DNA of 64,000 nt. Source: Polytrichum commune. Lineage: Eukaryota > Streptophyta > Polytrichopsida > Polytrichales > Polytrichaceae. Position 1 is the first letter of the stretch; each line of letters opens with the position of its first letter. Below are positions 22,940 to 35,914 of this stretch, one piece after another. The translations under genes were made by a program, and so were the position numbers. The notes below the pieces were generated by a model that worked only from the letters and a program-made list of their open reading frames with translations, ran no database searches and was not told the origin of the DNA. The stretch lies in the NCBI GenBank assembly GCA_950295325.1, contig OX485803.1:5888001-5952000 (forward strand), given 5' to 3'.

Positions 22940-25900
22940 TTAGAACCGGGGGTTGGCTGGGATTCGTGTCAAGCCAGAGAAGCTGTGTTTTCGACGATAG
23001 TATATCAGAGGGAAACATGTGGCAAATGATGCAAATGCAATAATCTGCAAGGAATAAGAAACAGTTAGTACCAAAGCTGGCATATTACTTCTCATCACAG
23101 AGATAGCTTAGAGAGAAGTGCTTGAATATAAGCGTAACAAAAGCCTTCGTGCTGTCAACAGAAGCAATGTACCTGATACAGCACAGCTATCAGCTCTTTA
23201 ACTACGACATGAACCTGATTATAACTTTCAACCACATTATCTGCTGGAGAAAAAATGGCTACAATACCCACTCAAATTGGTACTGTTGGGTTGTTATTGG
23301 TCCATGTCCTTATCAAAACCATAAGGACCAGAATTTTTGCATGAAAACCAGAGTAGTGACAAGATTGTAATGAGTACTTCTCTCCCTCTACAGAATATAC
23401 AAGACAAATTTCAACAATCAATCCATTCAATGAAAACATGATTTTGTATAATCCAAGGATTAACTGGGACAACAAGCAAGGTAGGACCTGTACTAAGTGA
23501 TGCCTTGTACATCCTGCTTATTCATTCCCAGTGTGACCGCTCTCAAAATACAGGACAGTCAAATTAGCAAACAAACAACATAAGGGGTTCAAACTTTCAC
23601 ACCTCAAACTGCAGGACGGTAACCTTGTCCATCCTGAGGTCTGCAGGCGTGCACGATCTAAAAGAGTTGTACATTTTCAGCCCCCCTTCAAATTTAAGCA
23701 CAGGGGTGCTGTCCACCAACTTGCGACCTCCCAATCCAGTTGACTTCAGCCTTCTTCCATGTGAACCAACAGCCCCCACTTCTGTTTCCTCAATTTGGAT
23801 CGTGCTCTTGCCCTGGGATGCATTTAGGTCCCCTGAAAAGACACAGATGGTTTTAAGATGATGACATAACAGAAAAGAGACTGCATCAACAAAGAGAAGG
23901 CACCGGTATCCTCTCTAAGAACAAACACATCATTGAGGACCGCTGACTTCAAGACTAAATCAACTGATAACCAACTATCTTCAATCCTAGAAGTTGCAGA
24001 AATGACAGACTTAATTCAAGGACATCATCAAACTCAATATAGATTATAGACCTTAGAATCTCAATAACCTTAGTTCAGCTCTTAAAAACAGATCAACAAC
24101 AACATTAGGCAAATGTCACCACATTAAAACAAGAGATAGATAATTCAAACAACCAGATACCATGCAGGTACGAGTCAACGTGTCCACTAAGAACAAGAAA
24201 CCAAGAACAACTATAGTAACAGTTGAACAAAAAAGTGAGAAAGATATCTACCACACAAATTGAAAAGCACTAACAAGACTCGAGAAACATACTTTTAGGA
24301 TGCTCCACATCATTTTTATTCTGTTCCTCTTGCTGGACTGATTTCCTTTCCAAACACTTAAATGGCTGATGGTAACCAGTTGCCTGGCAATGAAACTTGT
24401 TCGCCTCCTGCACACTTAAGCAAACACATTTAGCTTGGATTCTGACACTGTTTACACTCAGACATCTGTACAGATCTCTTACCATATCATGAAACAGAAA
24501 AAACACATATCAAGAAATAGGTATATTCAAGTGGTAACATTACAAACCTTATCTGCGTGGGAGCAAGGAGTACAATGGGCTGACGATTTGCATAGAAAAG
24601 AGCTATTTCCTTGCTGTTCAATAAACTCTCTTTCATCACCCCTGCGACAAGCATAAACACAACCCATGTGAGCCCGCAATAGAGTGAGCAATATTTGTAC
24701 TAAGCACCAACAATGGAGGGCAGTGTAGAGTTGCAAGATGTAATTCACAATCATTCATGTGAGTACATACTATTACAATTTGGATTCAAGATAGCTGCTG
24801 TAATCAGATAGGCTCTCCCAACCCTAGCAGGGGTTAGGAACACCTTCCCAACACTGGTTTGTCCAGTTGAATCTCAAAGGTGCAGTACACACATTACAAA
24901 AGTTTGTCTGCTTTTGAAAGAATCATATTTTGATGTTCTTCAATCATCATTTTGATAGGTCACTGCATATAAAGCACATAAAATTAAATCCAGTACAATA
25001 TCCAGTGTACCTTAATATACAACACGCTCAATGTACCAAGCACCAAAGCAGGAACAAGCACTCCTTACCAGGCAGAGCATGCCAGTGGACTCAGCAAGAG
25101 AATAACTACCACACATCCTACCCCCCACGCTTGCTGGCGCCCTTGCTGCACCATCCTTGAGCCTTTAGCTCCAACTCCTAATGAATGAAGAGCACTCACA
25201 GGCACATTTCTGAATCAGACATAAGAAATAGTAAGTGCCACACAACATGAAGATCAGAGATTGCATGCTAACATACACCATCATTATTGAGACACATCTC
25301 AAAGCTGAACACAATATAACCAACCACCAATAAGCCCCATTCGCAGAGTTTAATTTGCCAACCTTTGGCCATCAATTGATATTTCACCTCTCTGTAGATT
25401 ACAAATCAATAGAATTGTTCGGTATGTACCGTTGTCTACCAAGCCTTATGGTGCCAAGTAGTCACTACATCTGAATGAAAGTCAGGAAAACACAGGTTTG
25501 GTCGATGGCCTCACTGGTGTTTGCAAGCTTGACTTTCTCAACCACGGTCTTATGCAGATCCTCGAACTGACGACCATAATTTATTTGTTCCAACTATCAC
25601 CCTTTTAGTCGCTTGTCATGGCAAACCCTTAACCACGCATGGCAACATGCAAGCAATATTCAGAGCACAACATCATCTCTCCATCGAGCATAGTAAGGTT
25701 CAAAACGAAGAATTAAAATTGATAGGGAAATGGAGTTGAAAATCAAAAACACCAGTAAAACACCTACTGAAGACTATATGCATCATGCAATGACAATGTT
25801 GATGTTTGAGCACAAGCAGCTGATAATTCAAACAGGCCGCAGTACTCTGGTGCTGGTTGTCTATTCACATGAGCGATCAGGGTACGAGAATTCCAGATGG

Positions 25901-27310
25901 AATTTCTGAATCTCCAACTCACATCCACGTAAAAGTAATGTTGAACTGAGTCATAAAATCGGGGGATATCTTGTATGGCTGTGATCACTCTATGGGTCAC
26001 TGTAATTCTACAGAGCATGTCTCACTCGGAACACCTTAAACTCAAACACCATAATCACCAACAAGTAATTGCACGACGTATCATCTGTGTATCTATCAGG
26101 CGATGGATTATAAATTTAGGGCACCAGTGCTAATCCCCCTCACACAATAACAAAAAATGCAAGGACTTGATGTGTTTCAGTTTCTCCAGTAAGGTATACC
26201 GATATTAATCCAATACCCCCGAAACGTGGACACCTATATTCAAGTGATGTGTGATTAGGCGTGGATCCAAGAACAGACATAAAAAAGGTACCGTGTGTTT
26301 AAAAGAGATCGGACTCCATGATCAAATTATGTTAACCATTCTAGGCTCCGTAGTCAACATAATTGGGGGAACCTATATGACCATTTAATGAGCAAGAGAA
26401 TCTTCCCTTTTGAAAATGAGCTCCAAATTTTTTGAGGAAAATGCCTTTGGGCACGATTTCGATTTGTAATAATTGTGTATTTCATATTCTACAAGAAGCG
26501 GGTGCAGAGAGATTAAGGCCCACTTACCTTAGTACAACTCTATAAGTCTAAACTAGACGAATATAAATTACAAAAGATTTATCGTCAGTACAGGCTCCTC
26601 TGCACACATGTTTAAAATAACACGTTGCGATAATAACCTAAAATATATATAATACAGTCTCTCTACACTCTGTTCCCTCTGCTCTGGCTATCTACACTCT
26701 TCTTCCAGAGATGTCAAATGACATGCCGCAACCTAAACTCTTCGACGCCAGCAAAAAAAGAAGGCCAGCTAGCTAGGGTAAATCCCTGACACACAAATTG
26801 AAACAAAACAGACACAAGAAACCTTAATCTTCAGGCACCTTCGACCACCACTGCACTAATCGATACGAGAACAAGATACAGAGGCGAATTCAAAATTTCG
26901 TGCTCTCCAGCAACAAAGATGAACTCAAGGCTGAGAACGCTAAGGAAACAAAATCCTAGCCCGAAAATTAAACCCCTCCAGCTCCAAATTTTCCAAAAGA
27001 ACGCCACACCCAGAGAGTAAACCTAACCATCGAACTAAGAATCAAGCATGCCAACCAGAAAAATCTTCACGACGTCCGGTGCTTCGCATTTCTGACAGCC
27101 ATTTGTGCAGACGAGATTATGAAGAAATCCATGCATGTAGAGAGTGCTATATGATCGCCGCCTGTTTAGCTGGGAAGAAACATAAGGAAAGAACGGCAGA
27201 TTCTGGCAGATTTTAAGTTCTGAGTTGAGAGTATCACCTGCATAGATGTCACTTATGCGCTCCTGGAATTGCTTGAAGATCCGTAGCAAGCAAAGTTGGG
27301 ACTCAATCAT
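22940..27310 (-). CDS. Uncharacterised plant single-pass membrane protein
   Basis: I do not recognise the family. Five exons are visible: 27238-27310 (MIESQLCLLRIFKQFQERIS), 24548-24641 (GDEREFIEQQGNSSFLCKSS, then CTPCSHADK), 24293-24407 (EANKFHCQATGYHQPF), 23603-23832 (DLNASQGKSTIQIEE to RSCTPADLRMDKVTVLQFE) and 22940-23044 (IIAFASFATCFPLIYY, then RRKHSFSGLTRIPANPRF and stop). The last four join in phase. The first is out of phase with the second by one base, so at least one short exon between 24650 and 27237 is missing. The C-terminal hydrophobic stretch followed by RRKH looks like a membrane anchor with a short basic tail. A second frame is also open in two exons but meets a stop in the next. 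The Cys-rich middle (CKSSAHCTPC) may be lumenal. Confidence 0.6.
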
Positions 27311-27696
27311 TCGGAGCAATGGTGCGAGACGCACACCATCGAAGAAAGCGAAGCGTGAAGGAAATAACTCGGGACGGGCGCGGAAACCCGCCCCGTAACT
27401 TGCACCCGGCCCGCTCTTCCGTAAAATACACTTATTCAGCCATACAAATATATCTTTTGTATCATCACAATCATTTTCTAACCAGATTATATTATATTTT
27501 AGATATTTTAATATGGTAATAAATTTAACTAAATATTAATAATTTGTCTTGTATCAGTGTAGTTTACTATTATTTTAAATTTGTATACTTTAATTGGCAC
27601 ATAAATTGCCTGCTAAATTCATTACCCCCTCCCATCAACCACAAAAATTTCCCGATAGCTTTGAATCCGAAGGTTCCATTTGATTTGCATATTAGG

Positions 27697-28073
27697 TACA
27701 CTAAATATGATATTTAGTTTCATATGGTATTTTATGTCATTGTGGTAACTTTTCAGATGGCACTCCTTATGAATAAGTGGACAAATATTGTCATGGATGA
27801 TGGATGAATTCATCCATTGGCCAAAACCCTACCATCTTTTGCCAAAAACTTGTGATGAAATATTGTCAAGGAAGATTGTCACATTTGGATGAAAAAACAC
27901 TTGGGAGGTGATAGTAATTGCAACAATGTGAATCTATAATCTCCCAAAAAATTTACAAGGAATGACAAATAATGTTGGGTTAGCATTTAGTGTTGGTGAC
28001 ACTACACCGCGTTTACAATTAGTATTGAGCAAGACAATTAGAATTGGTGACACTAAATATCATGTTTAGTGTA
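27697..28073. mobile_element. TACACTAAATA-type MITE, copy 2
   Basis: A 377-bp element beginning tacactaaatatgatattt and ending atcatgtttagtgta. It aligns end to end with 19663-20040. It lies about 390 bp upstream of the membrane-protein gene start. Confidence 0.8.
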
Positions 28074-28680
28074 GCTGACACAATCAAAGCAAATCACAGA
28101 TTAGTTTGATTTATCATGAGATTTGTATTTATTTTCAAGAGTCCAAATCTTCTAAAATTATGTGGTGGAGGTCAATGACAATGATCCTCATTCCAACCAT
28201 CTCCATTTGCTTGTATGTAAGTATTTCTAGACTTTTGGGTAGTATGGAATAATCCATATGTTGTGTGAGAACTAAGGGTTAGTTTAGACTATGGTCAAGA
28301 AATGCATCGGTCAAGAATTTTAGAGGAAATGGAGCATAATGATTGGCTATGAAATGGGTTTTTCATTGGCTAGGGTTTACACTACAGCCAAGACTTCTCT
28401 GGTGCATAATTTCAAGCATGAATGAAAAAATGACATGGATGCCAACATGGCAACACTTTTTGTTAGGGGAGTTCTCCGGAGGTCAAGTTTCTTAGGCAAC
28501 CTCACAAAAGAAACTTGGCCTATGGAGAACTCCAACTTGAGGCAATTTTTTGAATTATGTTTTTTCCATCTTGTCCAACATACCAACCATTGCCTCAAAT
28601 AGCCTTGTCTTGGGCATAAATTCTTGACCAATTGGTACACTTCTTCACTGTAGTCTAAAGCGGCCCTAACAAAAACATAG

Positions 28681-29024
28681 CTCGGGGGGGGGGGGGGCGG
28701 TGTGTTAAAAAGTTAAGGATATAGGTGCGAACAACCACTATTTTATAGGGGGGTATTACTTTCAATTTTTTATTTTTTTCACATGCTATCATTATGTAAA
28801 TTTCTACTTTGGGTTAATAGAAAAATGGCTTGCATTACTTATAATTCCAAATTACCTATTATTCCATACCCTATAGTACTTTAAAGATGTCCAGTGCCAT
28901 TTTTGATACCCTATATTACTCTTAAGTCCATTTATAATTTTTAGCCCCCATGTTTTTAAAATACCCTATCATTTGTTCGCACGTATATTGCTACTCCAAC
29001 CAATGACTACCCCCCCCCCCCGAG
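28681..29024. mobile_element. Poly-G-ended MITE (CTCGGGG family), copy 1
   Basis: A 344-bp AT-rich element begins CTCGGGGGGGG and ends CCCCCCCCGAG. It is flanked by a perfect 8-bp target-site duplication aaacatag (28673-28680 and 29025-29032). The same end sequence and duplication size occur at 55290-55582. The 8-bp duplication suggests a hAT-type source. Confidence 0.85.
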
Positions 29025-29854
29025 AAACATAGCGCAGACACACAACTATAGGGTCGTAAATGTGTGATAAACAAGCAATAGAAGCCACATGTGATAGGCC
29101 CTATGGTATGTTAGCTCCGACTCTCTTTGGTGCCCATTCTTAATTACAAGCCTTGCCATATGCCACTTCGAGTCAACTTATGTATGTGTCTAATAAAATA
29201 AATTGATTTGAAAGTCCAGGAAGCCAAAAGGCTTGTGGGACTAAAAGTACATCAAGATGGTGTCAAGCATGCTAATTCCCTACGATAGTAGAGTGCAACA
29301 ACCTTCATGAGGTAGAGGCTACTATCAGCTCAATAGTCCAATTGGAAACTCCTTCGTACTACATTCTCAAATAGTGAAGGGAGAATGAAGAACGAAGAAC
29401 AATGACTACATAAAGCACATAGGTTAAATGAATTGGAGTTGATTTTAAAAGTATGGGAAGTCAAACGACTTGACATGGGGACTCACTTAAAGTACATTAA
29501 AGTGGAATTAGAAACAGTGAATTCCTACTGTAACAAAGTTAATTGGCACTTGTGAGATAACAACTAATATCAACATGACGATCAAGTTGGTAGAAATATA
29601 CGAGTGTTTAATTTGAGCTCTTTGCTTTGAATACGAAAGCAAACCTCTCCAATGGATTTGCAAAGAGAACATTCAAACACTAAGCATGCCTCATTTGTAG
29701 CTACTAAGTGTGCTCCATGAATAAAATTGAAAGTCATTAGAATTGGTTGTCCGATATAGACTTTGCATATAACAATTAACATAAGTATCCATGTTCTTAA
29801 TAGATCACCTCTGGCATTAAGCAATAACCTTTGTCCCTCATTTGTGCTTTGTGC

Positions 29855-30690
29855 TAAACTTGCCTTGGGTTTATATTTGAGTTTACAACTTAAATCAAAG
29901 GTGAAGCGTCTCACATTCACTCCAACCCCAGGTTGATGTCATCTTTGTCTTCTACAATGTCCAACTAGGTGTCCAACGAAAAAGAGTGACTACATTAGCC
30001 CATGTAAAGTAGTCGGGCCTTAAATGATTACTTTTGCTAACTAGCCCACTTCTCTTAAGATACAAAACACATGATTACTATGAGATGGTTAGCAAATTCA
30101 AATTGAGGCTGGAGCCACTTTCATCGTGATTTGGAGATTATATGAGTAACGTATTCATCATCAAAGTGAAGATTGTTATGTTCATTTAACAATATATAGG
30201 CCCCCCCAATTATGTTGACCACAAAGCCTATAATGAGTATCAAATTATGAGCATATAGTCCAATCTATTTTGAATGCATGTCTTTGGTTATGGTTATTAG
30301 TAATACATTATGTGTTGATTCCTCAACTGATTACATGGATCCTCTCAATCACGTTGAGTATTGAGTATGAAGTATTTAAGAATATCAAAGACATAACTCA
30401 AACTCTTTTCAACATGTGTCTTACGATGTTCAATCTTTGATCCTCACCTAACCACCCACCAATCAAATATAGGGGTCTGACTAAGAAAAGAAAAAACTCA
30501 AATAACACCGGCATACCTTAAACTTGCCTTGGGTTTACATTCGAGTTGGTGACTTTGAAGTGCCTCTCGATCATACCGACGTAAGGTTGATGCCATCTCT
30601 CTTTGTATACATGTCCAATCTAGGCGTTCAACGAAGAAGAGTGACTATCTACATAAGGCCCATATAGCATGAAGAACTTAGGCCAATTCA
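29855..30690. repeat. Diverged direct duplication
   Basis: The segment 29855-30020 (aaacttgccttgggttta through aagagtgact) recurs at about 30525-30690. Neighbouring segments near 29110 and 30200 resemble 42190-42600 and 50640-51000, so these belong to an old dispersed repeat family. A 112-codon open frame at 29582-29920 has no family signature. Confidence 0.5.
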
Positions 30691-31036
30691 CATGGGATCC
30701 CAAGTCCCAAGTCCCAAGTCTCACTCATGTTAGCAAGTCCCAACTTTTGAACCTCCAAAAACCAATAAAATATGGTTTATAGTCATCAGAGTCAAATCTT
30801 GATTATTTAATGCAAAAAACCTCGAGACTTCTGCTGAGAGTTGGGTCTGGCCGTTTGCTTGACCCAACTCTCTACGCAAATCCCAAGCCTCACCTTCAAA
30901 AAAAGTTGCCACGTAGGCGTCCACGTCATACTTGAGACTTAGGACTTGGGACGCCGTGGGGAGTGGCGAGTCCCACTTCATGCTCTCAACGGTTGAGATT
31001 ACACGGATTGACGTCAAGTGACTTGGGAACCCGTGT
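30689..31036. mobile_element. Probable MITE 5' of the RCR-like gene
   Basis: The ends cacatgggatcccaagtc and gacttgggaacccgtgt are imperfect inverted repeats. Inside, tandem cccaagt units on the left pair with acttaggacttggga on the right. It ends about 350 bp before the start codon of the ligase gene and may contribute promoter sequence. No clear target-site duplication was found. Confidence 0.5.
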
Positions 31037-31380
31037 CGAACCGGCTCCTATAGTTATTGGAATTTGGTGGCAAGAATGTACAGTATTGGACAAATGACTC
31101 GTAAGTGAGCTTGGGACGAGAGAGGGAGGGAGGGAGAGAGAGAGAAGGGGACGGGGGGTGGGCTTCGTTGCGTTTTCTTCGCAATTGTCACGGGAGTTTG
31201 TTGCAATCGCTACGAATGAGATTCGCGATTCGACGGTGGTGGTAGCAACCGACCGACCGACCGAGAAACAGAGCGAGTGAGCGAGCGAGTATTGGTGGTG
31301 GGAGGCTGGAGGGACGCAACATCAACATTAACACCACCAACATCACAATCAGTCAGGTGTGGCGGAAGCTGGTAGGGCGG

Positions 31381-32261
31381 ATGCGAAGGAAGAAGAGGCG
31401 ATGGTCCAGCAGCGAGCGTGATGGTGGCGGGGTGGCGGAGTCGGCGGAGGAGGAGAAAGGGGAGGCTGGCCCTTGTGCGGCGGCGGAGGTAAAGAGGGGA
31501 GGAGGAGGGATGGACGCCCTGCTGCAAGAGGGAGCACCGGTGGTGGAGCAGATTGCCACCAATCCAACCTTGGACCTGCAGCGCAGGGCAGAGCAGAGGC
31601 AAAGGCACGTGGATGGAGAGTTTGCGGATGAAGATGGTGACACGGCCACCGAATTCATCAACGCTGACCCCGTTCCTAGCCCCTTTGGAGAATCCTCCAC
31701 ACAGAAATTGGCAAAGACGCACAAGACAAGCTCGCAACAAGAAAACAGAAGCAATGCGCATCAGCAGACTGAATTTGCAAGGAGTAAGAGGGATACGGTG
31801 AAGGTAGGGTTGGACTCATGGGACAACGAGAGAGTTATGGTCATTTCGGATGACGAGGATGGGGATGGTGCATCCGTGTTTTGTGAGCGGTGCGGGGACT
31901 CCGTGGGGCTAGGCTCCATTTTCCAAATGCTTACATGCGCATGCCTTTTCTGCGAGCGGTGCTTGCGGCTGCACGCTGAGACTTTTCTGTACAACGCAGC
32001 CGAATTTGCTGGAAAGGAGAGCACCGCCATGGGGTCGGATGCAGTCATGGAGGTAGTGGGGACGAGTGATGGCGGTGGTAGGAGGATTGGGAAGTTGTTT
32101 GGTATGGCTGATTCATCATCATCATCGAGGTTGTTGAAGAGTGGAGGAGTAGAGGAAGCTGTGGTGGAGTCGATCTCGTGCCCGAAAGCTGAGTGTAGTG
32201 GCCGGTTTCCTCTTTCGTCGTCACAGATACTTGCACCTGAAGCATTCAGGTATTGGTTCTT

Positions 32262-32293
<32 letters not shown>

Positions 32294-35200
32294 CGTAGGA
32301 TGGATGTGTACTCCAATTGTTACTGGAAATTCAAGCAGTCGGTGAAGACTTTTGAGGATGGGTTTATCTCGTAATTTAGGTCTGGGTATAGGTACTTGTG
32401 AGTTTCATTGCAGGTTTGGGATTTCTAAGTGATTACGATGTAAGTGTCAAATTTGGTATTTCTATTATGGCGAGAGTTGTTTGAGAGGGGATTAGTAGGG
32501 AGAGATGTGGCAGATATGGATTGTCTGATCCTTAGCTAGGGTTTAAGTCTACACTCTTGTAGAAGTTCGTGAAATTAGGTATAATTCCATTCCAGGAGAA
32601 GGTCTCGGTGATCCTTTCTCTGGTAACTGAAAGGGCTGTACCTTGGACCTGAAAACTTTTTCAAAGTGGCGTAGGGACTCCATTTAGATTGATCTGCTGT
32701 CTTAACCACATCAAATTATCATTGTTCCTACACTAGGGAGTGTTTTGAAGTGATTGTGGATCTCTGAGCAGTCTGCTGATGTTGGTCATGATACTGTTTC
32801 ATGTCAATCAGAAAGTGGGAGGAGGCAGCTAATGAAGCTTTCTTCAAGAAGAATTCAGCATTTGTACGATGCCCAGGCTGTACAACGGTCTTTGAGAAGG
32901 TCATGGGAGTTATCCCACCTGGGGTTGCTCTAACTGGAGTACCGGAATTAGATAGAACAGCACCGTTCATCGAACTTGATAATGAAGGTCGCCGACTTTC
33001 AAGACTTGCCATGTGTCACAAGGCTACCAATCGGTTCCGTTGCAGGGTTTGCACAATTGATTTTTGTGGAGCTTGCATGGAGTTACCATACCATCTTGGA
33101 AAAACTTGTGAGGAAGCTGCAGAGGAAAAAAATGCAGCTAGGTGTTTGTATTGTGAAGTCCCATTGCGGGCTTCACGGAGATGGGTTGATGACAAGGACT
33201 TGAACCTCAGGTTTGTCTTTTATATGCAGGTTTCAAAAATTTAGGTTCATTGTGTTGGTTGAGATAATCTGTAATGATCTGTTGCACAAAATTTGAATGG
33301 TGTAACACTATATTGTCCTATTGAGTTCTTCTGTGTGAGAAGGTGAAGACCTTACCTATGGGCAGGGTTTCATTGTTTGAAGTACACAGGGGTGATTGGT
33401 GGACTTGATTTTTCCATGCAGGTCTGTGAAGGATCTTCAGAATCAACTAAATAGGGAAGGGGTGGATGCAGCCTGGTGTGTCGAGAAAGGGGATCTGGTG
33501 GCAGTGCAGCGCTTTGTAGCTGGTATTTGTGAGGCGAAAGATTGTCGAAAACGTGCATCAATGTCATGCACCCGAAACTTGGAATGTGGGCATCATTGTG
33601 GAGGAGTGCGAGGTGAACGGCTTTGCCTACCGTGTTTAGAGGTAATTTACTCTTTCAAATCAGGACTATCTGTGAATCAATTGGTATGCATGTGGATGAG
33701 AGGCAAGAGTTGAGGAATAGAGTTTGAGATTGCACTGTGCTCAGAGCACTTGGAAAGTAGGAAAGTTTGGTGACTTGGATTGTGGAAGCTCAAAATCTTA
33801 GATAAGTATGCTAAGATTTAGACTCCGAAAGGTGTGTTACAATTACTTTGTTGATATTACAAGTCTATCTTGTAGATAGTCAACCCCTAAGAGTTTTGCT
33901 TTGAAAGTCACAATGTAAATATGTGAGTTGACACCATTGGCAAAGGGTCAGAGGTGATTATGTTGAACACATTCAGAATATATGAACTGGTCACCTGAAA
34001 TCCAGTGGATTGTGTGCATGTGTTTAGTTGATAAATCTGATAACAGTCTTGGCATTATAGTACTCAGGACTGCTGTGACTTCTAACAACTCCTTTTATGA
34101 GGGCAATAATTTCGTCCTTTTCTGAGCCTGTTTGTCAGTCTTGTGTCAGTCGTTGGCTCTTGCCACCAGCTTCAAAGTGGCTTGTTGTAAAACGGGTGCT
34201 CTTTTAAACAGCTGTAAGAGACTTTAAGGACCATATACCATGGTGTTGATTAGCCACTCTTAGACCGGTCAATGAAATTTGTGATTGATTATGTTTGTAA
34301 ATCAAACACCTTATAATTGCTGTGGGGTTTCACTTCTCTTTAGCAGTCAACAGGTACAGTACAGTATCAACAAGAGAGTTTTCTTTTTGATGGTTTATAC
34401 CTATATAGACGAGCTCATGCTGTTTGTTGCTTGTATAGGAGGAATGCCAACAGAACGCTGCTGTGCTATTGGGAAGACATTTTCTACCTGTTGCCACTGA
34501 CTTGTGTGGCATATGCTTGGTAGAGCCCCTACAGCGTGCACCATCCATCCAGCTCCACTGTGGGCATGTGGTACACATGCACTGTGCAAAACAGAAATTG
34601 GCCCAGGGTTTCCCAGGTCCAGGAATCAGCTTCGGTTACTTGAACTGTCCCCAGTGTCCACAGCCTATGCAACATGTGGGTCTGGATGCTGATTTGCGGA
34701 AGCATTTGGTGCTGATGAGCTTGGTATGCTGCAACTTACTGGTGCAATATGCACTTACTTTTTGTGGATTCGGGTATTGGGAGTTGGCTATGCTTCCTTT
34801 GCACCATTAAGACTTTACTGTCCCTTGTATGTAGATTTTCTCTGCTCTCACTTAGTGGACGTAGGAGTCCCAGGTAGTCAATGTTGATGAGTTGGGATGT
34901 GGGAGGACACCTTGATAGAAAATTGGTGTCAGAAATATGGTCTTAAGAATCTCTGATGTCCTAAACTTGTCAGAATTTGGTCCTTCAGTCTGGTGATTTA
35001 CAGGTCTGTATTGATTTTGTTTGCTATTGCACAGGTCCTCTCTGATGTAGAAAGGGGTAAGGGTTGTGTGTGGTTTGCCCTTCCAAATGCTGTTGGGTGC
35101 TGACAAATTGATGTGTTATGGGCAGGTGGAAGACAAGGCTTTGAAGAGACTGTCTATGGAGGGGTTATTGAAGTCTGCCAAAGAGCTCCAGCCAGGTGGC

Positions 35201-35914
35201 GGCTTTGAGGGGAGGCCAACATCATATGCGCTTCAGTTGTATCAATATTATGTGTGCAGCAAGTGCAATGCACCATACTGTGGTGGCAAGCGTGACTGCA
35301 TGAGGAATGAAAGGTGGATAATACTGAACGATCTTGATGTCTTTAATTTTTTAATATTTTGTTTTTTTGTTCTGCTTGCATACCTGCAAACAGACTTCAT
35401 ATTTTATCGCAAACTTAAAATGGCTGTGTTCTCTACTTACATTCATCAGGAGAAGATTTGAGCTAGATGCACAGATTTTGTCTTTTGATATCTTATGGAC
35501 CAAATGATTACGAATTATATGACTGCTCATGGATAATATGCACATGTGAGTCGGCTTTTGATAGTTTTGTTCATGGATGACATCAGAAACGAGGTGCATG
35601 AAGCACATAATCCAGCAGATCTGGTATGTGGGGCCTGCTCAGCAGCAGCGGGTGGCTATGGATTGTGCAAAAAAGGTCATGGCAAGGAATACATAGAATT
35701 TAAATGTCGTTTCTGCTGCTCTCCAGCCACTTATTTTTGCTTTGGGCGGACACATTTCTGTGACACCTGTCATATTTCTCGGCCTGATATGCAGAAAGAC
35801 ATTGTCCTTAACCAATGCAAGGGACCTAAGTGGTGCCCTTTGCGAATACCCCACTTACCAAATGGGGAAGAATGCTGTCTTGGGTGCTCTATGTGTCGTT
35901 TTGAAAATCAATGA
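31381..35914 (+). CDS. Putative RING-Cys-relay E3 ubiquitin ligase with RBR-like N-terminal module
   Basis: Six exons in phase encode 762 aa: 31381-32249, 32812-33210, 33422-33641, 34439-34723, 35126-35313, 35587-35914. The N-terminal 160 residues are low complexity and acidic. Then come a RING1-like cluster (CERCGD at about 168, CACLFCERC), an IBR-like domain (about 296-390: AFRKWEEAANEAF, CPGC, FRCRVCTIDFCGACMELPYH), an NF-X1-like cluster (LECGHHCGGVRGERLCLPC), a RING-H2 (519-569: CGICLVEPL, IQLHCGHVVHMHC, LNCPQC), and a tandem-cysteine domain. The RING-H2 and tandem-cysteine parts closely resemble the C-terminus of animal MYCBP2/PHR1, whose RING passes ubiquitin through two catalytic cysteines to Thr/Ser. 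The equivalents of MYCBP2 Cys4520, Glu4534, Cys4572 and His4583 appear to be C649 (GGKRDC), D665 (ADLVCGAC), C705 (YFCFGRTHFC) and H716. No RBR RING2 is present. The ATG at 31381 is the first in frame. An (AATC)n tract follows the first donor (32262-32293). Confidence 0.88.

Noticed and set aside
24548-24641. Alternative open frame (VMKESLLNSKEIALFYANRQ) in the second exon of the membrane-protein gene, in phase with exon 1
   Set aside because: It stays open in the next exon but meets TAA at the start of the following exon, while the other frame stays open to a clean stop after a membrane helix.
31357-31380. Longer N-terminus for the RCR-like protein
   Set aside because: The upstream in-frame codon is GTG; the first ATG is at 31381.
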